The notes below the pieces were generated by a model. It did not search any database. It saw only the letters and a list, made by a program, of their open reading frames with translations, and had not been told where the DNA came from. A program made the translations under genes and the position numbers. Source: an uncultured Dorea sp. (GTDB lineage: Bacteria > Bacillota > Clostridia > Lachnospirales > Lachnospiraceae). From it: a stretch of 47,705 nt of DNA. Positions 6,060 through 13,719 of the stretch are shown here, one piece after another (position 1 is the first letter of the stretch; each line of letters opens with the position of its first letter). The DNA lies in assembly GCA_934307335.1 (NCBI GenBank), contig CAKRCL010000008.1:1-47705 (forward strand), in the 5' to 3' direction.

Positions 6060-8765
6060 TTACTTCTCTTTCTTGCCAAATTTGATCTTAATAGCACGTT
6101 TGGCTGCGTATGGCAAAATTGCTTTCATCTTATCTTCTGATTTGACCATCTTGCTGCAGCCCGGGTTCTCCCTGAATAAATGAATCGCATCAAACTCACA
6201 TTTCGTCGTACAGACACCGCAGCCGATACATTTATTCTCGTCCACAATGGAAGCACCGCAGCCAAGACATCTGGCGGTCTCCGCTTTCACTTGCTCCTCG
6301 GTAAATGTCAGGTGGGCATCGCGGAATGAATGTTTCACGTCCATATTCTTCTTCATTCCGGAAACCTGTCTGGAGCCATTGTCATACTCAGAAATGTCCA
6401 GATTTTCTTTATCCAGCTCCACGAACTCGCGACGGTTTCTTCCGATTGTCAAACTGCTGTTTGGCTGTACGAACCGATGAATGGAAACTGCACCTTCTTT
6501 TCCAGCTGCAATTGCATCGATTGCAAATTTCGGTCCAGTGTACACGTCACCGCCGACAAATATATCTGGTTCCGCCGTCTGGTACGTCAGTGAATCTGCC
6601 ACTGCACCGTTCCCCCGTCCGAACTCAACTTTGGAGCCTTCCAGAAGATCTCCCCATAAAATGCTCTGGCCAACACTGAAATACACATGGTCACAAGGCA
6701 CTGTCCTGACATCATTTTCATCATATACCGGAGCGAAACGTCCGTTTTCGTCGAAGACTGAGAGACATTTCTTTAAAACGATTCCCGTCACTTTTCCATC
6801 TTCCGTCAGAACTTCTTTCGGTCCCCAGCCACAGTGAATCTGAATGTCTTCTTCCTCAGCCTCCTCGATTTCTTCTACAGATGCCGGCATGATCTCACGA
6901 CTCTCCAGACAGTACATCTGAACGGAATCTGCGCCACACCTGGTACTTGTTCTTGCCACGTCAATGGCTACATTTCCACCACCGATAACAACCACATTTC
7001 CTGATATTGGATAACTTTCGTCCTCACTCACTTTATGAAGCAGTTCTACTGCCGTCATAGTTCCTTCAGCATCTTCCCCCGGCACGCCCGGAAGTCTTCC
7101 GCCCTGACAGCCCACTGCAACATAAAACGCCTGATAGCCTTCTTTTCGAAGTTCATCAAGGGTAATGTCTTTTCCGACCTCCACACCGCAGCGGATTTCC
7201 ACACCCATCTGTCTCATCACGTCGATTTCTGCATCAATGACATCTTTTTCCAGTTTAAAAGAAGGAATTCCATACCTGAGCATTCCTCCCGGCTTCTGAT
7301 TCTTCTCAAATACCACCGGGTGATATCCTTTTTCTGCCAGATAAAATGCACAGCTAAGTCCCGCAGGTCCGGCTCCGATAATCGCAATCTTCTCATCAAA
7401 TAATCTTCCGGAAGTCGGTGGAATGATTGGCGGTATGTATCTTGTTTCTGCATATAAATCCTGCTCTGCAATAAACTTCTTCACTTCATCAATGGCAACT
7501 GCCTGATCGATGGTGCCTCTCGTACAAGCCTGCTCGCATCTCCGGTTACAGATTCGTCCGCAGACTGCCGGGAATGGATTTTCTTTTTTAATTAACGCCA
7601 GTGCTTCCTGATATTTTCCCTGCGCTGCCTTTTTCAAATATCCCTGAACCGCAATATGTGCCGGACAGGCGGTCTTACAAGGTGCGGTACCGGTATCATA
7701 ACAGTTGATTCGGTTCTTGTCCCGATAGTCTTCCGACCATTTCTCCGGTCCCCACTTTGCCGCATCCGGAAGTTCCTGCTTCGGATATTCTACCGGTCCA
7801 TTTTTCGTGCACAGCTTCTGTCCCAGTTTTACGGCACCCGCCGGGCAATATTCCACGCATCGTCCACAGGCTACGCAATCCTCTGGTGTCACTCTCGCAA
7901 CATAAGCAGAACGTGACATATTCGGAGTATTAAAAAGCTGGGAAGTACGGAGCGCGTAACAAACATTTACATTACAGTTGCAGATTGCAAATATTTTATT
8001 TTCACCGTCGATGTTCGTAATCTGATGCACGAACCCATTGTCCTCCGCACGTTTCAAAATGTCCATGACCTCATCGTAGGTAATATATCTTCCGCCTTTT
8101 TGCGTCTCCACTACATAATCCGCCATATCTCCCACTGCAATACACCAGTCTGCCGGATCGTCTGCACAGCCCTCATCGTAAGTTCTTCTGGAAAGACGGC
8201 AGGAACACGGGCTTGCAGCATATTTTCCATCATACTTTTTCAGCCAGTGGGAAATGTGTTCTATGTCCACCGACTGATTTTCCATCTCGATTGCCTTCTC
8301 GACTGGAATGACGTGCATTCCGATTCCGGCTCCGCCCTGGGGAACCATCGGTGTCACCTTCTCAAGCGGAAGCCTTGACATTCTCTCAAAGAAATGTGCC
8401 AGTTCCGGGTGTTCTTTCAGTCTGTCTTCATTCATGTTGAAAAACTCTGCACTTCCAGGAACAAACATCGGAAGTACATATTGTTTTTCATGTTTCGGAT
8501 TCTCCCAGTTGTACTCCAGAAGTCCGATCTTGCTCATCTCGTCCAATAGCTCTTGAAGCTTTTCTTCATTTTTCCCGGTCGCCTTCAATAATTGTGGAAA
8601 TGTCATTGGCTTTCGCACTTTCATTTTCAGTGCAACTTCTGCCATCTCGTCTGTCACAACTCCTGCCAGTCCCCAATATTCCGGATCTTCCACCGTCACC
8701 TTATGTCCAATTCTGTCTGTGATTTTCTGTCCTAATTGTAAAATGAGTTTTCTTTCTTCGGCCAT
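6060..8765 (-). CDS. FeS/FAD oxidoreductase, GltD-like, with N-terminal extension
   Basis: A 901-residue fusion. Residues 1-110 hold a winged-helix-like region. Cysteine groups follow at 187/189/200/208 and 262/264/269, then a 4Fe-4S motif at C297-C300-C303-C307. From about 345 it matches the small subunit of glutamate synthase and related bifurcating flavoproteins: cysteines 363/367 and 402/406/410/414, FAD-binding GAGPAG 464-469, NAD(P)H-binding GGGNVA 595-600 and a terminal GGD box near 738. A last ferredoxin-like domain has C833/C836 and C846-C849-C852-C856. It probably moves electrons from NAD(P)H through FAD and several clusters to an unknown acceptor. Its place between hypB and hypA ties it to a nickel enzyme not encoded here. 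RBS GGAG precedes ATG 8765. Confidence 0.85.
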   Translation of the reverse strand: MAEERKLILQLGQKITDRIGHKVTVEDPEYWGLAGVVTDEMAEVALKMKVRKPMTFPQLLKATGKNEEKLQELLDEMSKIGLLEYNWENPKHEKQYVLPMFVPGSAEFFNMNEDRLKEHPELAHFFERMSRLPLEKVTPMVPQGGAGIGMHVIPVEKAIEMENQSVDIEHISHWLKKYDGKYAASPCSCRLSRRTYDEGCADDPADWCIAVGDMADYVVETQKGGRYITYDEVMDILKRAEDNGFVHQITNIDGENKIFAICNCNVNVCYALRTSQLFNTPNMSRSAYVARVTPEDCVACGRCVEYCPAGAVKLGQKLCTKNGPVEYPKQELPDAAKWGPEKWSEDYRDKNRINCYDTGTAPCKTACPAHIAVQGYLKKAAQGKYQEALALIKKENPFPAVCGRICNRRCEQACTRGTIDQAVAIDEVKKFIAEQDLYAETRYIPPIIPPTSGRLFDEKIAIIGAGPAGLSCAFYLAEKGYHPVVFEKNQKPGGMLRYGIPSFKLEKDVIDAEIDVMRQMGVEIRCGVEVGKDITLDELRKEGYQAFYVAVGCQGGRLPGVPGEDAEGTMTAVELLHKVSEDESYPISGNVVVIGGGNVAIDVARTSTRCGADSVQMYCLESREIMPASVEEIEEAEEEDIQIHCGWGPKEVLTEDGKVTGIVLKKCLSVFDENGRFAPVYDENDVRTVPCDHVYFSVGQSILWGDLLEGSKVEFGRGNGAVADSLTYQTAEPDIFVGGDVYTGPKFAIDAIAAGKEGAVSIHRFVQPNSSLTIGRNRREFVELDKENLDISEYDNGSRQVSGMKKNMDVKHSFRDAHLTFTEEQVKAETARCLGCGASIVDENKCIGCGVCTTKCEFDAIHLFRENPGCSKMVKSEDKMKAILPYAAKRAIKIKFGKKEK

Positions 8766-8793
8766 AATTCCACTCCTTTTCTATCAGACATTG

Positions 8794-9462
8794 TTATTCC
8801 TGCCAGTTCTTCACTTCTTCTAAAAGCCAGTTGCTCCACGCCTCGATTCCCTCTCCGGTCTTTGCACAGATTGGAATAATCTTCGCATTTGGATTACGCA
8901 TGAGAATATTTTCTTTACATTTGTCCATGTCAAAATCAAAATATGGCAGCACATCAATTTTGTTGATTAATACCACATCACAGATGGAAAACATCAGCGG
9001 ATATTTTAACGGTTTGTCATCGCCTTCTGGTACGCTTAAGATCATGGCATTCTTAACCGCTCCTGTATCAAATTCCGCCGGACAGACCAGATTTCCTACA
9101 TTTTCCAGAATTGCAAGATCAATATCTCCGGTCTCCAGTCCTTCCAGTCCCTGTGCAGTCATGTCCGCGTCTAAGTGACACATACCACCGGTATGTAACT
9201 GGATTGCTTTGACTCCCAGTTCTGAGATTGTCTTTGCGTCCACATCAGAATCAATGTCTGCCTCCATAACACCAATCCGGATCTGATTCTTTAAACTCTC
9301 AATGGTTCTTGTCAGAGTCGTCGTCTTTCCTGAACCAGGTGATGACATGAGATTTAAAAGAAACACCTTCTTCTCTTTCAGTTCTTTTCTGACTTCATCT
9401 GCACGTCTGTCATTGTCTGCAAATACACTCTGTTTAATTTCCAGGGTTCTGAACTTCCCCAT
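8794..9462 (-). CDS. hypB: HypB GTPase, nickel insertion
   Basis: A 222-residue SIMIBI GTPase. P-loop GSGKTT at 43-48, a MEADIDSD switch region near 66-73, metal-binding Cys95-His96 in GGMCHLD, C127 in NLVCPAEFD and the guanine-specificity motif NKID at 167-170. It works with HypA to load nickel in a GTP-driven step. The N-terminal CXXCGC nickel motif and the His-rich stretch of some HypB proteins are absent, so it is the short form. It is the first gene of the operon, 28 nt before the oxidoreductase, under a consensus promoter (9512-9540) with an operator-like site in its 5' UTR. Confidence 0.95.
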   Translation of the reverse strand: MGKFRTLEIKQSVFADNDRRADEVRKELKEKKVFLLNLMSSPGSGKTTTLTRTIESLKNQIRIGVMEADIDSDVDAKTISELGVKAIQLHTGGMCHLDADMTAQGLEGLETGDIDLAILENVGNLVCPAEFDTGAVKNAMILSVPEGDDKPLKYPLMFSICDVVLINKIDVLPYFDFDMDKCKENILMRNPNAKIIPICAKTGEGIEAWSNWLLEEVKNWQE

Positions 9463-9478
9463 CTCGTCTCCTCCTTTT

Positions 9479-9493
9479 ATTGGTCATTCCAAT
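9479..9493 (-). promoter_or_regulatory. PdhR/LldR-like operator in hypB 5' UTR
   Basis: ATTGGTCATTCCAAT matches the FCD-GntR consensus ATTGGT-N3-ACCAAT at 11 of 12 defined positions. It lies roughly 13-27 nt downstream of the predicted hypB start point, where a bound repressor would block transcription. The FCD-type GntR gene at 3769-4476 closes the same operon. Confidence 0.55.
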
Positions 9494-9511
9494 TTATATC
9501 GCTTTTTTCTC

Positions 9512-9540
9512 ATTATAGTATTCTGCATAATCGATGTCAA
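9512..9540 (-). promoter_or_regulatory. hypB operon promoter
   Basis: Minus-strand -35 TTGACA (9540-9535), 17-bp spacer, -10 TATAAT (9517-9512); both hexamers are perfect sigma-A consensus. A consensus promoter of this strength normally needs a repressor, in line with the operator-like site just downstream. The 328-bp gap 9463-9790 holds this promoter, the operator, the divergent promoter and a leader; no gene is seen in it. Confidence 0.8.
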
Positions 9541-9660
9541 TTTATATTATTTTTTTTAGACATATCTGCTAAAATGTATTTTGATTTTTGATATTATTTA
9601 ATTCGATTCCATTTTGGTATCTGGTATAGCCAGTTCCAAAATCACTTATTTCAAATGTGC

Positions 9661-9689
9661 TTGACGCATGAATTGTATTGTGATATTTT
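9661..9689 (+). promoter_or_regulatory. promoter of small membrane protein pair
   Basis: Plus-strand -35 TTGACG (9661-9666), 17-bp spacer, -10 TATTTT (9684-9689). Transcription would begin near 9696 and give a leader of about 95 nt before the ATG at 9791. Confidence 0.6.
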
Positions 9690-9696
9690 TTATTTA

Positions 9697-9770
9697 AGAC
9701 CCGGTGAACAAAGAGGAATGAGAAGTAATCCGCAGACACCGCAGTTGAGCCTTAGTCTCAACATTTACAC
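9697..9770 (+). promoter_or_regulatory. candidate structured leader RNA
   Basis: The leader is more GC-rich than its surroundings and can fold: CGGTG (9702-9706) with CACCG (9737-9741) encloses a purine-rich internal segment, and GTTGAG (9744-9749) pairs with CTCAAC (9757-9762) over a 7-nt loop. It ends a short distance before a strong RBS (9777-9784). I could not match it to a riboswitch class I know; a loose likeness to part of the cobalamin core is not convincing. Metal or cofactor sensing would suit the hyp neighbourhood but is a guess. Confidence 0.3.
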
Positions 9771-9790
9771 AAATCAAAGGAGGAATTCAT

Positions 9791-10240
9791 ATGGCATGTT
9801 TTGTAGCTCCGGCTGTTGAAGCAGTAGTTGTCTCAACAGTTCGGCACGTCCATGAGAAAAGAGAGAAAAAACAATTATGTTCCAGTCAGATACCGGAACA
9901 CTCTGATCAGATTCAGGAACAGACCGAATGTATTTCTGTTCAGAGCAGTACATATTCCGGCTATCTGATGTCAAAGCTTCAAAAACTCAGTACACTTTTG
10001 TGGGGAGGAAGTTTTCTGCTTTTGATCGAACATATCTGGCACGGAGAAATTGTTCCATGGTTCCCGTTTTTCACTGCATTTAAAAACCCGGACGGAATTC
10101 TTCCAATGCTGTATGAAATCGCTACCGTCGGCACTGCCATGGCATTTACCGTAACCGCCGCCTGGCTGATCGGTACCACCGTCTGTTACGAACGGGATAA
10201 AAAGCGCGCTCTCCTGCCGGAAACAGCAAGGGAGGGATAA
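9791..10240 (+). CDS. small membrane protein, unknown
   Basis: A 149-residue protein with two membrane helices (about 68-83 and 107-132) and a hydrophilic N-terminal half. Residues 1-26 combine a short hydrophobic stretch with His19, His21 and Cys3. AAAGGAGG sits 7 nt before the ATG. It is followed after 3 nt by another small membrane protein, so they likely form a two-part complex. The pair is divergent from hypB and shares its intergenic region, which hints at a link to the nickel operon (for example uptake or a membrane partner), but no transporter motif is visible. Confidence 0.7.
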   Translation: MACFVAPAVEAVVVSTVRHVHEKREKKQLCSSQIPEHSDQIQEQTECISVQSSTYSGYLMSKLQKLSTLLWGGSFLLLIEHIWHGEIVPWFPFFTAFKNPDGILPMLYEIATVGTAMAFTVTAAWLIGTTVCYERDKKRALLPETAREG

Positions 10241-10243
10241 GCC

Positions 10244-10519
10244 ATGTGCCTGATTCTCACCTGCATTGCAGCAATAGTTGTCACCGTACTCAGTTTTTTA
10301 TTTCCAAAGCTTGTGACCCATTTTCAGTTGGATCGGCTTGCCCTTATGTACTGGAGCGCTGCACTCATGTGGATGGTTGATGGAATTTTCCGAATCCGGG
10401 AAGGAGAAGCATTTTTCGAATTCTCTGTAAATGATACATTACTCGGAGTGTTGATTGTATTTTGCGGAGTGCTTTTCTGGTGCCTGCTGACACTGGCGCG
10501 AAACAGGAAAATGGCTTAA
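10244..10519 (+). CDS. small membrane protein, unknown
   Basis: A 91-residue protein that is almost all membrane: helices about 3-21, 33-49 and 65-86, with short charged loops (RIREGE near 50-55). GGAGGG 7 nt before the ATG overlaps the end of the preceding gene, so translation is probably coupled. Not recognised. Most likely the partner of the 149-residue protein just upstream. Confidence 0.7.
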   Translation: MCLILTCIAAIVVTVLSFLFPKLVTHFQLDRLALMYWSAALMWMVDGIFRIREGEAFFEFSVNDTLLGVLIVFCGVLFWCLLTLARNRKMA

Positions 10520-10592
10520 AGTAATATTTTTATCTTGAATTAATTTAAGCAGACAATGACTGCATATAACTTACAAAGCAAAAAAATATAAC

Positions 10593-10627
10593 AAAACCCC
10601 TGGCACTGTATCACACAATGTCAGGGG
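10593..10627 (-). terminator. terminator after fucO
   Basis: Arms CCCCTG (10597-10602) and CAGGGG (10622-10627) with extra inner pairing; on the minus strand the stem is followed by TTTTG and a further T-rich run. It lies about 100 bp past the fucO stop. The bases between (10628-10725) show no gene. Confidence 0.65.
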
Positions 10628-10725
10628 CTCTTATCTTAGATTCTGTAATAAAGCATAACGTCTGCGAAGTCATTCGGCCACATGAGCAAATTCATGTAAC
10701 TTCAGACCTTTTGACTCTGGCATCA

Positions 10726-11871
10726 TTACATTAATTTTCTGAACAGGTTCTTCAGATCTTCAACGCTTGCGTCTTTCGGGTTACCCGGAGCACATGCATC
10801 TGCGTGTGCAGACTCAGCTAAGAAGTCAAGATCCTCTTCTTTTAATGCTTCCAGTTTTGTTGGGATTCCAACATCAATAGAAAGCTGTTGAACAGCGTCT
10901 ACTGCTGCTTTTCTGTATTCTTCTACGGACATATCGTCAACACCTTTGACACCCATAGCTCTTGCGATCTCTTTGTATTTCTCTCCTGTGCAGTCAGCAT
11001 TGTACTCCATAACGATTGGAAGCATCATAGCACATGCAACACCATGTGGTGTGTCATAAACAGCTCCAAGTGTGTGAGCCATAGAATGAGCGATTCCAAG
11101 ACCTACATTTGAGAATCCCATTCCTGCGATATACTGTCCAAGAGCCATTCCCTCACGGCCCTCTTTCTCATTTGCAACTGCTCCTCTTAAGGATTTGGAA
11201 ATAATTTCGATAGCCTTGATATGGAACATATCTGTCATCTCCCATGCAGCCTTTGTTGTGTATCCTTCGATTGCATGTGTCAGAGCATCCATACCTGTGG
11301 AAGCTGTCAGTCCCTTCGGCATAGAAGACATCATGTCTGGGTCTACAACTGCGATAACCGGCATATCATGTGGGTCTACACAGACAAATTTTCTCTTCTT
11401 CTCTACATCTGTAATAACATAGTTAATTGTAACTTCTGCAGCTGTACCAGCTGTTGTCGGAACTGCAATAATCGGTACACATGGTTTCTTAGTTGGTGCA
11501 ACACCTTCCAGACTTCTTACATCCTCAAATTCCGGATTAGCAATAATGATACCGATTGCTTTCGCTGTATCCATGGAAGATCCTCCACCGATTGCTACAA
11601 TGTAATCAGCATCAGCTTTCTTAAATGCTGCAACACCGTTCTGTACATTCTGAATAGTAGGATTGGCTTTGATGTCAGAATAAATCTCATATGCGAGTCC
11701 AGCCTCATCTAATACATCTGTTACCTTTTTTGTTACCCCAAATTTAATCAGGTCTGGATCAGAGCACACAAATGCTTTCTTAAATGCTCTTGATTTTGCT
11801 TCTGTTGCAATCTCTTTGATTGCTCCTGCTCCGTGATAAGATGTTTCATTCAGCATAATTCTGTTTGCCAT
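10726..11871 (-). CDS. fucO: lactaldehyde reductase / iron alcohol dehydrogenase
   Basis: A 381-residue group III iron-dependent alcohol dehydrogenase, very close to E. coli FucO along its length (shared blocks such as TTAGTAAEVTINYVITD and GMDALTHAIEGY). Fe ligands D195, H199, H262 and H276 and the GGGS dinucleotide-binding motif are present. It reduces L- or D-lactaldehyde to 1,2-propanediol with NADH, the fermentative branch of fucose or rhamnose breakdown; related diols and alcohols may also be used. ATG 11871 is preferred over TTG 11877 because GGAG is 9 nt away. It is downstream of a TetR gene with an operator-like site between. No fucose catabolic genes are in the window. Confidence 0.9.
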   Translation of the reverse strand: MANRIMLNETSYHGAGAIKEIATEAKSRAFKKAFVCSDPDLIKFGVTKKVTDVLDEAGLAYEIYSDIKANPTIQNVQNGVAAFKKADADYIVAIGGGSSMDTAKAIGIIIANPEFEDVRSLEGVAPTKKPCVPIIAVPTTAGTAAEVTINYVITDVEKKRKFVCVDPHDMPVIAVVDPDMMSSMPKGLTASTGMDALTHAIEGYTTKAAWEMTDMFHIKAIEIISKSLRGAVANEKEGREGMALGQYIAGMGFSNVGLGIAHSMAHTLGAVYDTPHGVACAMMLPIVMEYNADCTGEKYKEIARAMGVKGVDDMSVEEYRKAAVDAVQQLSIDVGIPTKLEALKEEDLDFLAESAHADACAPGNPKDASVEDLKNLFRKLM

Positions 11872-11959
11872 TTTCAATCTCTCCTTTTCTTACATGACAT
11901 AATTTGCTTTTATTCAGCTCTTATGTTTTTATTTTAACAATGCTGTTCCAAAAATGAAA

Positions 11960-11983
11960 GTTACAAAATTGTGAAAATGTAAC
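11960..11983. promoter_or_regulatory. inverted repeat, candidate TetR operator
   Basis: GTTACA (11960-11965) and TGTAAC (11978-11983) form a 24-bp interrupted palindrome between the TetR-family gene and fucO. Its place upstream of fucO suggests that the regulator controls that gene. Confidence 0.45.
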
Positions 11984-11992
11984 GCGAACGGA

Positions 11993-12562
11993 TCATAGAA
12001 GATCCAGTCTTTCAAACACCCCGGCCAGTTCCTCCGGCATCGCTTTCACGAGATCTGCTGCCAGTTCCTCCGGCGTGCGTTTCACCCTTCCGAACACCCA
12101 TTGTACAGTCATGTAAATAGAGCCCTGGCAATACATTTCCAGCAGAAATTTTAAATCTTCCGACAATGGCTCCCCGGATTTTTCCTGGATCCGGTCTGAA
12201 TAAAATGCCAGGATCAGTTCAAAATCATGGTCTCTCAGGCAGTTCTGATCATCAGATTTAAATGCCATCTTAAAAAATAATTTTTCTTTCTGAATATACT
12301 GGAATTTTTTTACCAGACCTTCATAAATAGTCTCACCTTCTCCCATATATTCAAATGATTCAAGAAGTATTTTATCAAAGTACCAGTTAACTAGGTCATA
12401 TTTATCCTGAAAATGCCGGTAAAATGTCTGTCTGGTCGTTCCGCACGCATCTACGATTTCCTTTACCGTAATCTTCTCCACCGGTGTCGTTTTCATGCAT
12501 GACTTTACAGCTTCCGCCAGCCGATATTTCATTTCTTCCGATTTATTCTCCTCTTTGCACAT
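11993..12562 (-). CDS. TetR/AcrR-family regulator (DhaS-like)
   Basis: A 189-residue regulator. N-terminal HTH about residues 12-58 with the hallmark ITVKEIVDACGTTRQTFYRHFQDKYDLVNWYF; the C-terminal helical domain is of the TetR_C type seen in DhaS-like activators of dihydroxyacetone kinase genes. Its start overlaps the end of the fructokinase gene by 20 bp, with GGAG 7 nt before ATG 12562. It lies between fructokinase and fucO, and an inverted repeat (11960-11983) in front of fucO is the likely binding site. Ligand unknown; a sugar-derived aldehyde or triose would suit the neighbours. Confidence 0.88.
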   Translation of the reverse strand: MCKEENKSEEMKYRLAEAVKSCMKTTPVEKITVKEIVDACGTTRQTFYRHFQDKYDLVNWYFDKILLESFEYMGEGETIYEGLVKKFQYIQKEKLFFKMAFKSDDQNCLRDHDFELILAFYSDRIQEKSGEPLSEDLKFLLEMYCQGSIYMTVQWVFGRVKRTPEELAADLVKAMPEELAGVFERLDLL

Positions 12563-13505
12563 GCAAAATCTCCTCTAACTTGGGCATTACCCGAAGCGCT
12601 CCTTTTCTTGTTGTCACAATAGATGCTGCTGCATTTGCAAACTCCAGCATCTCTCCAAGTTCCTTTTCATTGTATTCGTGCCATCCATGTTCCAAAATAT
12701 AATGCAAAATACAAGCACAAAAGGCATCTCCTGCTCCTGTTGTCTCAATCGTATCTTCCGTGATAAATGCCGGTCTCTCCACTCTGAATCTGTTTGTGTA
12801 AGCCCTGCTTCCATTTTTTCCCATAGATAAAAGAATTAGTGGAATATGATATCGTTCCATCAAGAGCAAGATTCCTGCATCATAGTCTTCCTTTCCGGTC
12901 AGCCACTGAATTTCATTGTCCGAAATCTTTAGGACATTGCAATGCTCCATCCCATAAAGAATCTGTTCTTTCGCATCTTCCAGTGATCTCCATAACGGTT
13001 CTCGTAAATTCGGATCATAAGAAAGGATTGCTCCTGACTGTTCTGCAATCTCTATTGCTTTTCTTGTTGCACGTCTGCACACTTCATCTGTCATAGACAA
13101 AGAGCCAAAATGAAAAAATGTACTATCTTTTATCAGTGTCTCATCCAAATCATGTTCTGACAACATCATATCAGCTCCTGGATTTCGATAAAATGAAAAT
13201 TCACGATCTCCATCTTCCAGTGTGTGAACAAATGCAAGTGTCGTATGTACTTGTTCATCAACCTTCAATCCTGTAGTATCAATCCCCACTTCTCGGATTG
13301 CACAAGCAAGCTGATTTCCAAACATATCTGCACCGATTTTCCCTATAAATGCCCCTTTATGTCCCAGTTTTGCTAACATAGAAAGCACATTGCAAGGTGC
13401 ACCTCCCGGATTTGCCTCTAAAATCGGATTTCCTTGTTCACTGATTCCATTTTCCGTAAAATCGATAAGTAATTCTCCCAGTGCTGTCACATCGTAAGTC
13501 TTCAT
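12543..13505 (-). CDS. scrK: fructokinase, PfkB family
   Basis: A 320-residue ribokinase-fold sugar kinase. The N-terminal ALGELLIDF strand, the GGAPCNV substrate loop (34-40) and the C-terminal GAGDAF anion hole (257-262, base D260) are intact. Close in pattern to clostridial and plant fructokinases that make fructose-6-phosphate, so fructose from sucrose or fructans is the likely substrate; other ketohexoses cannot be excluded. It overlaps the following TetR gene, and a strong terminator (13567-13608) separates it from ilvE upstream, so it opens a new transcription unit. No sucrase or PTS gene is adjacent. Confidence 0.85.
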   Translation of the reverse strand: MKTYDVTALGELLIDFTENGISEQGNPILEANPGGAPCNVLSMLAKLGHKGAFIGKIGADMFGNQLACAIREVGIDTTGLKVDEQVHTTLAFVHTLEDGDREFSFYRNPGADMMLSEHDLDETLIKDSTFFHFGSLSMTDEVCRRATRKAIEIAEQSGAILSYDPNLREPLWRSLEDAKEQILYGMEHCNVLKISDNEIQWLTGKEDYDAGILLLMERYHIPLILLSMGKNGSRAYTNRFRVERPAFITEDTIETTGAGDAFCACILHYILEHGWHEYNEKELGEMLEFANAAASIVTTRKGALRVMPKLEEILHVQRGE

Positions 13506-13566
13506 ACTTCAAAACCTCTGTTCTTTTCTTTTTTATCTATGATTCATTTCTAATTGCAGAATTATA

Positions 13567-13608
13567 AGTAAAAAGAGCGGGACAGATTTTCGCGTTTCTG
13601 TCCCGCTC
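13567..13608 (-). terminator. intrinsic terminator after ilvE
   Basis: A perfect 12-bp stem, 13575-13586 with 13597-13608, is followed on the minus strand by TTTTTACTT. It closes the ilv unit about 110 bp past the ilvE stop. Confidence 0.9.
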
Positions 13609-13719
13609 ATATGTCTTGATATTATTTTACAAAATTCTCTATTTTCCGTCAACCTCATCTAGTATACGAATTTTACATCATAATATTAAGCCCCATTTTA
13701 TATTGACACAAAATTCCAA

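Noticed and set aside
9697..9770. Cobalamin riboswitch upstream of the small membrane pair
   Set aside because: Only a loose likeness around CCCGGTG and CCGCAG; the conserved 3' half and the usual length of about 200 nt are missing.
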